From Patescibacteria group bacterium UBA6899 (GTDB lineage Bacteria > Patescibacteriota > Minisyncoccia > Phycocordibacterales > UBA6899), in NCBI GenBank assembly GCA_002451235.1, contig DKBN01000037.1, positions 6,258-11,760 on the forward strand: a stretch of DNA of 5,503 bases, in the 5' to 3' direction. Below the pieces are notes generated by a model that saw only the letters and a list, made by a program, of their open reading frames with translations, did no database searches and had not been told where the DNA came from. A program made the translations under genes and the position numbers. Positions 1-5,133 of this stretch are shown here, piece after piece; position 1 is the first letter of the stretch; each line of letters starts with the position of its first letter.

Positions 1-1909
1 AGAGCGCCTCAAGGCGATCATGAAAGAGATCGAACGCGCAGAAGGAAAGATCATCCTCTTCATCGATGAGATCCACACGATCGTCGGAGCCGGTGCCGCT
101 GAGGGAGCGATGGATGCGTCGAATATGTTGAAACCAGCCCTTGCGCGCGGAGAACTGCGCGCGATCGGAGCTACGACGCTGAAGGAATACCAAAAATACA
201 TCGAGAAAGATCCCGCTCTCACGCGCCGTTTTCAACCGGTCTATATCTCCGAGCCATCGGTAGAAGATGCTGTGGCGATCCTACGCGGCCTCAAGGAGAA
301 ATACGAGATCTTCCATGGCGTGAAGATCACAGACGACGCGATCCTTGCGGCGGTCAATCTCTCCTCGCGGTATATCGCGGATCGCTTCCTTCCAGACAAG
401 GCAGTCGACTTGATCGATGAGGCGGCATCTTCTTTGCGTATCGAACTTGAAAACAAACCAGCGGTTCTTGAGCAAACACATCGGAAGATCATGCGTCTTG
501 AGATCGAAAAAGAGGCGCTGAAACAGGAGGTTGAAGGACCGGGATTGCAAAAAGCGAAACAACGTATCAAGACTATCGACAAAGAGATCGCGAATCTCAG
601 AGAAGAGACGCACGAATTCGAACTGAAGTGGAAAAATGAGAAAGAATTGGTCATGGATATCCGTCAGATCAAGAAGGACCTCGAAACAATGCGCCTTGAA
701 GCAGAGAACGCAGAATCGCGCTCCGACCTCGCAAAGGCCGCTGAGATCCGTTATGGGAAGATCCCGGCACTCCAAAAGTCGCTCGAAGAGAAGAATTCCC
801 GCTTGAAGAAACTCCAAAGCGCGCGCCGCATTCTCCATGAGGAGGTCACTGAGACTGACATTGCAAAAGTCGTCTCAAAATGGACCTCGATCCCAGTGAC
901 TCGCATGCTTGAGGAAGAAGCGGAGAAGCTCGCGCGCATCGAGGCGGAGCTCAAGAGGCGTGTGGTGGGGCAGGATACGGCGATCCAGAAGATCGCTGAC
1001 GCGATCAAGCGCTCGCGAGTCGGTATCGGCGACCCCAATCGTCCCATCGGCTCATTTCTCTTTTTGGGGCCGACCGGTGTCGGAAAGACCGAGCTCACAA
1101 AAGCGCTTACGGAATTCCTTTTTGACGACGAGAAGGCGCTCATCCGCGTCGACATGTCGGAATACATGGAGAAATTCGCTGTCTCGAAATTGATCGGTGC
1201 GCCGCCTGGCTACGTAGGTTACGAAGAGTCCGGGAATCTCACCGAACAGGTGCGCCATCGTCCATATTCCGTCATCCTTTTCGATGAGATCGAGAAGGCG
1301 CACCCCGAAGTGTTCAATATTCTTCTTCAAGTGCTCGATGATGGACGACTGACAGACTCGAAGGGTCGTACTGTCAACTTCAAGAATACCGTCATCGTCC
1401 TCACTTCGAACATTGGCGGCGAATTCATCGATAAGATGGAACGTATCGGATTTGGTACCGGGGATTCCAAAGACGATTATGAGGACGCAAAAACGCGCGT
1501 CATGGGTGCGCTCCGCGATTACTTCCGACCAGAATTTCTCAATCGTCTAGACGACATTATCATGTTCGATATTCTTTCCCCGAATGTGATCAAAGAGATC
1601 GTCTCCATCCAGGTCGACAAACTTCGTGAACGGTTGAAGCAAAAGGACATCTCTGTTGTGCTCTCGAATGATGCGATGGAATATCTCGCGAAGCAGGGCT
1701 ACAATCCGCAGTACGGTGCGCGACCACTTCGCCGACTCATACAGGATAAGATCCTGACCCCTGTCGCGAACGCTATCATCGCTGAGCGTATGTCCTACGG
1801 TGGGAATGTTCATGTCACCATGAAAGGAGAGGAGATCTCGATCAGGGTCGAAAAGCGCAAGCCTGTCGTCCAGAAGAAACGCAGGCTAGCGGAGAGAGTC
1901 GGAGTGTAA
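1..1909 (+). CDS. clpB: ATP-dependent disaggregase ClpB (5' end missing)
   Basis: ClpB is a cytoplasmic hexameric AAA+ unfoldase that works with DnaK to pull proteins out of aggregates. The reading frame is open from base 2 (first residues ERLKAI), so the start, the N-domain and the first Walker A lie off the left edge. Numbering from the internal Met at 20: NBD1 Walker B with D16-E17, sensor-1 region near 49-53, arginine-finger region ALTRRF at 66-71. A long charged coiled-coil M domain spans about 138-275; its full length identifies ClpB rather than ClpC or ClpA. NBD2 has Walker A GPTGVGKT at 350-357, pore loop GYVGYEE, Walker B with D422-E423, and sensor-2 GARPLRR with Arg568. The C-terminus is a short basic tail after the last AAA+ subdomain. 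The frame is intact and the gene looks functional. It ends with TAA 5 bp before a terminator stem, so it is probably transcribed apart from the genes downstream. Confidence 0.96.
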   Translation, partial: ERLKAIMKEIERAEGKIILFIDEIHTIVGAGAAEGAMDASNMLKPALARGELRAIGATTLKEYQKYIEKDPALTRRFQPVYISEPSVEDAVAILRGLKEKYEIFHGVKITDDAILAAVNLSSRYIADRFLPDKAVDLIDEAASSLRIELENKPAVLEQTHRKIMRLEIEKEALKQEVEGPGLQKAKQRIKTIDKEIANLREETHEFELKWKNEKELVMDIRQIKKDLETMRLEAENAESRSDLAKAAEIRYGKIPALQKSLEEKNSRLKKLQSARRILHEEVTETDIAKVVSKWTSIPVTRMLEEEAEKLARIEAELKRRVVGQDTAIQKIADAIKRSRVGIGDPNRPIGSFLFLGPTGVGKTELTKALTEFLFDDEKALIRVDMSEYMEKFAVSKLIGAPPGYVGYEESGNLTEQVRHRPYSVILFDEIEKAHPEVFNILLQVLDDGRLTDSKGRTVNFKNTVIVLTSNIGGEFIDKMERIGFGTGDSKDDYEDAKTRVMGALRDYFRPEFLNRLDDIIMFDILSPNVIKEIVSIQVDKLRERLKQKDISVVLSNDAMEYLAKQGYNPQYGARPLRRLIQDKILTPVANAIIAERMSYGGNVHVTMKGEEISIRVEKRKPVVQKKRRLAERVGV

Positions 1910-1914
1910 AGAAT

Positions 1915-1952
1915 AGCGCCACATGGCGCTTTTCTCTTTTGTTTTTTTGTGT
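1915..1952 (+). terminator. Rho-independent terminator after clpB
   Basis: A perfect 6-bp stem AGCGCC/GGCGCT (1915-1920 and 1925-1930) with the 4-nt loop ACAT is followed at once by a T-rich tract (1931-1952) that includes a run of seven T. It starts 5 bp after the clpB stop codon and separates clpB from the tRNA gene. The minus strand has no comparable T run, so it looks one-directional. Confidence 0.85.
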
Positions 1953-1959
1953 TTTGCGT

Positions 1960-1965
1960 TATATT
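1960..1965 (+). promoter_or_regulatory. Probable -10 box for tRNA-Tyr
   Basis: TATATT matches the sigma70 -10 consensus at 5 of 6 positions and ends 10 bp before the mature tRNA 5' end. This would put the transcription start around 1972, leaving a very short leader for RNase P to remove. No convincing -35 is visible because the region upstream is the T tract of the clpB terminator (TTGTTT at 1939-1944 is a weak candidate with a 15-bp spacer). Inferred from position and similarity only. Confidence 0.5.
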
Positions 1966-1975
1966 GTCCCGCATC

Positions 1976-2062
1976 GCGTAGGTGGCGGAGTGGTCAATCG
2001 CAACAGACTGTAAATCTGTCGCCCTATGGGCTACGAAGGTTCGAATCCTTCCCTACGCACCA
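1976..2062 (+). tRNA. tRNA-Tyr (anticodon GUA)
   Basis: The gene folds as a complete class II tRNA of 87 nt. The acceptor stem GCGTAGG (1976-1982) pairs perfectly with CCTACGC (2052-2058), followed by discriminator A2059 and a genome-encoded CCA (2060-2062). The D stem is GCG/CGC. The anticodon stem ACAGA/TCTGT carries the loop CTGTAAA with anticodon GTA at 2010-2012. The long variable arm contains GCCC/GGGC, as expected for bacterial tRNA-Tyr. The T stem GAAGG/CCTTC closes the loop TTCGAAT. The gene has no terminator of its own, so its transcript may run on into the ABC exporter operon 28 bp downstream and be released by tRNA processing. Confidence 0.98.
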
Positions 2063-2075
2063 AAGACTTTCCTCA

Positions 2076-2084
2076 TGCTATAAT
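2076..2084 (+). promoter_or_regulatory. Extended -10 promoter of the ABC exporter operon
   Basis: TGCTATAAT is a perfect TATAAT hexamer (2079-2084) preceded by the TGn extension. Only 6 bp separate it from the GTG at 2091, so transcription should begin at or next to the first base of that codon and yield a leaderless mRNA. The expected -35 position (about 2055-2061) falls within the 3' end of the tRNA gene and does not resemble TTGACA, which fits an extended -10 promoter that can do without a -35. Confidence 0.75.
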
Positions 2085-2090
2085 CCTCGG

Positions 2091-2894
2091 GTGGAACAGA
2101 CGCCCGTCATTACTGTGAAGGAACTAACGAAGCGCTACGGCGATTTCACCGCGGTCGACCGTGTAAGTTTCGAGGTGAAAAAGGGAGAGATATTCGCGTT
2201 CTTGGGTCCGAACGGTGCGGGGAAGACGACGACGATCAAGATGCTTACTACATTACTCGAGCCGACCCAAGGGTCGATCACCCTCAATGGATTCGATGTA
2301 AAGCGCGACCCAGAGAATGTCCGCCGGTCGTTCGGGATCGTCTTTCAGGATCCAAGCATTGATACAGAACTTACTGCGTTCGAGAACATGGAATTCCATG
2401 CCGTCCTATATGGTCTTGCGAAAGAGATGAGCAGAAAGCGGATCAAGGACCTGCTTACGCTCGTCGAGCTCTGGGAGAGGAAGGACGAACTTGCGAAGAA
2501 TTTCTCCGGAGGGATGAAACGCCGCCTTGAGATCGCCCGCGGGCTCCTGCATCATCCGACGGTCCTATTCCTAGACGAACCGACCATCGGCCTTGATCCA
2601 CAGACGCGCAATCACTTATGGAACTACATCGCTGACCTCAATCGAAGCGAGGGGATCACGGTCTTTATGACGACTCATTATATCGAAGAAGCGGAAAAGG
2701 CCGCCCACCGCGTCGCCGTCATCGACCACGGGCGCATCGTCGCGGACGGAAGTGTCGAGGATCTGAAAGCGGAAACAGGAAAGTCTGACCTTGAAGGAGC
2801 ATTCCTCGAACTGACGGGGAGATCGATCCGCGATGAGGAAGCGAGCAGCGCCGAACATAACCGTTTGCGGGCCCGAGCCTGGCACAGATCATGA
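2091..2894 (+). CDS. ABC-2 exporter ATP-binding protein, DrrA-like
   Basis: This is the cytoplasmic ATPase that would power the permease encoded next to it. Length is 267 residues from GTG 2091. Visible motifs: A-loop Tyr16, Walker A GPNGAGKT at 39-46, Q-loop Gln86, signature FSGGM at 138-142 (LSGGQ variant typical of the DrrA/CcmA-like ABC-2 group), Walker B with D162-E163, D-loop GLDP at 167-170, and switch His196. A C-terminal region about 230-245 (AFLELTGR) matches the usual end of DrrA-type ATPases. The frame is open further upstream to 1923, but that would overlap the whole tRNA gene. GTG 2091 is chosen because the first beta strand begins just after it and a strong -10 box lies just before it. 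No Shine-Dalgarno is present. GTG at 2115 is a less likely alternative. The gene ends in an ATGA overlap with the permease. The substrate is unknown; drug, lipid or polysaccharide exporters share this architecture. Confidence 0.93.
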   Translation: MEQTPVITVKELTKRYGDFTAVDRVSFEVKKGEIFAFLGPNGAGKTTTIKMLTTLLEPTQGSITLNGFDVKRDPENVRRSFGIVFQDPSIDTELTAFENMEFHAVLYGLAKEMSRKRIKDLLTLVELWERKDELAKNFSGGMKRRLEIARGLLHHPTVLFLDEPTIGLDPQTRNHLWNYIADLNRSEGITVFMTTHYIEEAEKAAHRVAVIDHGRIVADGSVEDLKAETGKSDLEGAFLELTGRSIRDEEASSAEHNRLRARAWHRS

Positions 2895-3646
2895 ACACAT
2901 TCTCCGTCATCTACATCCTCTGGCTTCGGCAGCTCAAGCGTTATGTGCGTTCTCGTGCGCGCATGCTCTCGTCCGCAGCACAACCACTTCTATTCCTTGT
3001 GGCACTCGGATTCGGTTTCGGCCCCATATATGCAAAGGCCGGGGGAGGGAACTACATCGAGTTCCTTGCTCCCGGGATCATCACCATGAGCATGCTTTTC
3101 ACGGCGATGTTCGGCGGTATCGAGGTGATCTGGGACAAGCAATTCGGATTTCTCAAGGAAACCCTTGTCGCTCCCGTGCCTCGCGTGGTGATCATGATCG
3201 GGCGCACACTTGGCGGTGCAACGGTCGCGGTCATCCAAGGTATCGTCGTTTTTCTTATGACCCTTGTTGTTGGGTTTCGCCCGGAGCTCGGACCGGCGCT
3301 TATTATCGCTCCGGTCATCGGTATCCTCTTTTCCATAACATTCACTGCGCTCGGGACCGCCATCGCATCAAAGGTCGATGATATGCAGGCATTTCCTTTG
3401 GTGATGAACTTCATTATCATGCCGCTATTCTTCCTCTCTGGGGCACTTTTTCCTCTGGATGGACTCCCTGGGGCACTGCGGGTCGTTACACAGGTGAATC
3501 CAGTGTCATATGGAGTGGACGGGATACGAGACGCCTTGGTACATCTCGGTCATTTCCCGATCTCTCTTGATATTGCGGTGCTCGGGTGTGTTGCCCTGCT
3601 TTTCATCGCTGCCGGTGCATATTTCTTTGAGAGGATCGAAGGATAG
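2891..3646 (+). CDS. ABC-2 type transporter permease, DrrB-like
   Basis: This is the membrane half of the exporter, 251 residues. About six hydrophobic segments are visible, near 28-46, 58-79, 103-127, 136-157, 168-188 and 228-246, with a basic cytoplasmic N-terminus (RQLKRYVRSRAR). The stretch FLKETLVAPVPR at 87-98 is the conserved cytoplasmic loop of the DrrB/NodJ-type ABC-2 membrane proteins. NPVSYGVDGIRDAL at 203-216 is the typical motif before the last helix. It starts at ATG 2891, overlapping the ATPase stop by 4 bp with no clear Shine-Dalgarno, so translational coupling is likely. One ATPase and one half-size permease suggest a complex with two copies of each. The substrate cannot be told from sequence; the neighbouring racemase gives only a weak hint of a link to the cell envelope. 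Confidence 0.93.
   Translation: MNTFSVIYILWLRQLKRYVRSRARMLSSAAQPLLFLVALGFGFGPIYAKAGGGNYIEFLAPGIITMSMLFTAMFGGIEVIWDKQFGFLKETLVAPVPRVVIMIGRTLGGATVAVIQGIVVFLMTLVVGFRPELGPALIIAPVIGILFSITFTALGTAIASKVDDMQAFPLVMNFIIMPLFFLSGALFPLDGLPGALRVVTQVNPVSYGVDGIRDALVHLGHFPISLDIAVLGCVALLFIAAGAYFFERIEG
3639..3643 (+). promoter_or_regulatory. Shine-Dalgarno for the alanine racemase
   Basis: AAGGA lies 9 nt before ATG 3653 and overlaps the last codons of the permease gene. It is the only clear Shine-Dalgarno among the gene starts in this window, and it supports ATG 3653 as the start. An ATG at 3648 is also near it but opens a two-codon frame (Met-Ser-stop). Confidence 0.6.
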
Positions 3647-3652
3647 AATGTC

Positions 3653-4810
3653 ATGAGAGTCCAGCGCGTCTATACGAAAGAGACGGTTCGTACTTGGATC
3701 GAGATCGATCGAAAGGCGATCGCGAAGAACTATCGGACCTTTCGCAAACTCATCGGCCCGAAGACGAAACTCATGTCGGTCATCAAATCGAACGCCTATG
3801 GACATAACATCTACGAATTCTCAAGGGAGATGCAAAAGCTCGGCGTCGACTGGCTTGGCGTCGATTCCGTGATCGAAGGAATACGGATCAGGAAAGAGGG
3901 GATCAAGATGCCGATCCTCGTGTTGGGATATACGCTCCCGACGTTGTATGAGGAGGCCCGCGAAGAAGGCATTTCTGTTACACTTTCCTCATTCGAACAA
4001 CTAGATGCGATGATGAAGCTCTCAAGGAAAAAAAAGAAACTCAAGGTACATATTAAAATCGATACAGGAATGCATCGGCAGGGATTCCAATGGAACGAGC
4101 GCGATCTGCTCCTCCATGCACTCTCTACCCCGAAGGCGAAGGAGCGCCTCTCCATCGAGGGGTTGTATACGCATTTCGCGGAAGCAAAGAACCCATCATT
4201 CAGTGACAGTACCCGCAGGCAGATAAATGAGTTCGACAAATGGCGAGAATTCTTCAGTGTGCACGGATATCACCCGTTAGCGCACGCGAGCGCAACAGGA
4301 GGAACGCTTCTGTATCCGAACGCTCGATACGATATGGTGCGTGTCGGGATCGGGATGTACGGGATCTGGCCATCTGGCGAGTCTGAACGCGCGCTCAAGG
4401 AGAAGATCACGCTCCATCCCACCCTGAGTTGGCATGCGGTGGTGAGCGAGGTGAAGGAGGTCGAGAGCGGGGAGCGTATCGGCTACGATTTCACCGAACG
4501 CCTTACACGACCGACCAAGGTCGCGATCATCCCTGTCGGATATTGGCATGGATTCCGCCGCACTCTCTCATCGAAGGGCCGAGTGCTCATCAATGGAAGA
4601 ACCGCGCGCGTGCTCGGCAGAGTGAATATGGACATGATCGCGGTCGATGTCACGGATATTTCGGGAGTGAAGATGGGAACAGAAGTAGTGTTGATAGGAA
4701 GATCGAAAAGAGAAGAGATCACGGCCGGGGAACTGGCAAAGTTCATCGGTACGACCCCGTACGAGGTCATCACTAGCTTGAACCCGCTCATAAAACGGTT
4801 CTATGTGTAG
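3653..4810 (+). CDS. alr: Alanine racemase, PLP-dependent
   Basis: It interconverts L- and D-alanine to supply D-Ala for peptidoglycan. Length is 385 residues, normal for the family, with an N-terminal TIM barrel and C-terminal beta domain. Expected catalytic residues are present: PLP-binding Lys45 in SVIKSNAYGH, Arg142 in DTGMHRQG, His174 in THFAEA, Arg230 in MVRVGIGMYG (contact to the pyridine nitrogen), Tyr278 in IGYDF as the second catalytic base, and Met326-Asp327 in NMD of the substrate pocket. The end (ITAGELA, TTPYEVIT, RFYV) matches family C-termini. Departures from well-known Alr proteins are His299 in GYWHG where GYADG is usual, and HASAT at 211-215 where HxxNS is usual. The start lies 6 bp after the permease stop, so the three genes probably form one operon. 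The fold and catalytic pair make Alr by far the best call; a broader-specificity amino acid racemase cannot be excluded. Confidence 0.93.
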   Translation: MRVQRVYTKETVRTWIEIDRKAIAKNYRTFRKLIGPKTKLMSVIKSNAYGHNIYEFSREMQKLGVDWLGVDSVIEGIRIRKEGIKMPILVLGYTLPTLYEEAREEGISVTLSSFEQLDAMMKLSRKKKKLKVHIKIDTGMHRQGFQWNERDLLLHALSTPKAKERLSIEGLYTHFAEAKNPSFSDSTRRQINEFDKWREFFSVHGYHPLAHASATGGTLLYPNARYDMVRVGIGMYGIWPSGESERALKEKITLHPTLSWHAVVSEVKEVESGERIGYDFTERLTRPTKVAIIPVGYWHGFRRTLSSKGRVLINGRTARVLGRVNMDMIAVDVTDISGVKMGTEVVLIGRSKREEITAGELAKFIGTTPYEVITSLNPLIKRFYV

Positions 4811-4811
4811 G

Positions 4812-4828
4812 TCTTGCGAAAGGCAAGA
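4812..4828 (+). repeat. Small inverted repeat after alr
   Basis: TCTTGC (4812-4817) and GCAAGA (4823-4828) form a 6-bp stem with the loop GAAAG, just after the alr stop. No T tract follows, so it is not a good intrinsic terminator. It could stabilise the 3' end of the alr mRNA or be chance. It overlaps the candidate -35 of rpmG. Confidence 0.4.
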
Positions 4829-4842
4829 AAGTACGGTAATCT
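4814..4842 (+). promoter_or_regulatory. Possible weak promoter of rpmG
   Basis: TTGCGA (4814-4819, 4 of 6 matches to the -35 consensus) is separated by exactly 17 bp from TAATCT (4837-4842, 3 of 6 matches to the -10). If used, transcription would begin near 4849, only a few bases before the rpmG ATG. The spacing is good but the boxes are weak, and readthrough from alr is equally plausible. Confidence 0.3.
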
Positions 4843-4851
4843 CTACACACT

Positions 4852-5007
4852 ATGTCACAGGACAATCTGATACAGCTGCGCGCAAAAGAGACCGGAGAGG
4901 TCTATTGGTCGCGCAAGAATAAGAAGGGAGTTCAGCGCAAGATCGAACTTAAAAAGTATTCAAAGAAGCTCCGTAAGCACGTCGTATTCAAGGAATCAAA
5001 AAAATAA
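4852..5007 (+). CDS. rpmG: 50S ribosomal protein L33 (bL33), cysteine-free form
   Basis: This is a 51-residue basic protein of the large ribosomal subunit, bound to 23S rRNA near the E site. It is recognised by the family pattern of an N-terminal strand (LRAKETGEVYW), a basic loop (SRKNKKG), then IELKKYSKKLRKHVVFKE at about 31-48. This aligns with the C-terminal part of E. coli L33 (LELKKF...RQHVIYKE). The four zinc-binding cysteines of the C+ form are absent, so this is the zinc-independent C- type. Length is typical (50-55). The ATG at 4852 has no Shine-Dalgarno before it, and the next upstream bases are pyrimidine- and AC-rich. It follows alr by 41 bp. The stop codon TAA (5005-5007) lies within the left arm of the terminator stem. 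Confidence 0.92.
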   Translation: MSQDNLIQLRAKETGEVYWSRKNKKGVQRKIELKKYSKKLRKHVVFKESKK

Positions 5008-5031
5008 CCGCTAATAGCGGTTATTTTATTT
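5001..5031. terminator. Bidirectional rho-independent terminator between rpmG and the hydrolase
   Basis: AAAATAACCGCT (5001-5012) pairs perfectly over 12 bp with AGCGGTTATTTT (5016-5027) around a 3-nt loop. On the plus strand the T-rich tail TTTTATTT ends rpmG transcription. On the minus strand the stem is followed by a run of seven T (complement of the A run ending rpmG), so it can also stop transcription coming from the convergent hydrolase gene. The left arm contains the rpmG stop codon and last Lys codon. Confidence 0.85.
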
Positions 5032-5036
5032 CTGCG

Positions 5037-5067
5037 GGCCGCCTCGTGTTCGAGCCTCCCGGCGGCC
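5037..5067. repeat. GC-rich inverted repeat in the convergent spacer
   Basis: GGCCGCC (5037-5043) is a perfect inverted repeat of GGCGGCC (5061-5067) around a 17-nt loop that itself contains CTCG/CGAG (5043-5046 and 5051-5054, sharing C5043 with the outer arm). It lies just after the terminator in a non-coding spacer. No T tract follows on either strand, so it is not a simple terminator. Function unknown; it may be a nested hairpin in RNA reading through from either side. Confidence 0.6.
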
Positions 5068-5085
5068 AAGCCCCATAATGACGGA

Positions 5086-5133
5086 CTGATCCTGATCTAG
5101 CGTACTTTTTCCGACGCGTCTCGTGCGTGCTAG
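5086..5133. repeat. Tandem CTGATC pair and imperfect inverted repeat
   Basis: CTGATC occurs twice in direct succession (5086-5091, 5092-5097). The second copy runs into CTAGCGT (5097-5103), which pairs with GTGCTAG (5127-5133) over 5 Watson-Crick pairs plus 2 G-U pairs around a 23-nt loop. The right arm overlaps the hydrolase stop codon. The short lengths leave a real possibility of chance. Confidence 0.3.

Noticed and set aside
241..1813. Several minus-strand open frames inside clpB
   Set aside because: They lie antisense to a conserved gene with an intact frame and lack protein-like motifs or start signals.
1923..2090. A long upstream extension of the ABC ATPase frame starting at ATG 1923
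   Set aside because: It overlaps the terminator arm and the entire tRNA-Tyr gene, and its residues show no ABC similarity. The promoter at 2076-2084 and the domain start support GTG 2091.
2833..3381. A 182-residue plus-strand open frame overlapping the permease
   Set aside because: Out-of-frame shadow of the permease gene; rich in Arg, His and Cys with no family pattern.
3648..3656. A two-codon upstream reading frame (ATG-TCA-TGA) overlapping the alr start
   Set aside because: It is too short to call a feature; the overlap is most likely incidental, although reinitiation cannot be excluded.
4812..4828. A rho-independent terminator between alr and rpmG
   Set aside because: The 6-bp stem is not followed by a T run on the plus strand, so only an inverted repeat is reported.
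5037..5067. A tRNA fragment, suggested by GTTCGAGCC resembling a T loop
   Set aside because: The flanking 5-nt segments do not form a T stem, and no anticodon or D arm can be drawn.
5008..5129. A small gene in the spacer between rpmG and the hydrolase
   Set aside because: The only plus-strand ATG (5078) meets a stop after two codons, and no other frame shows a start with protein-like content.
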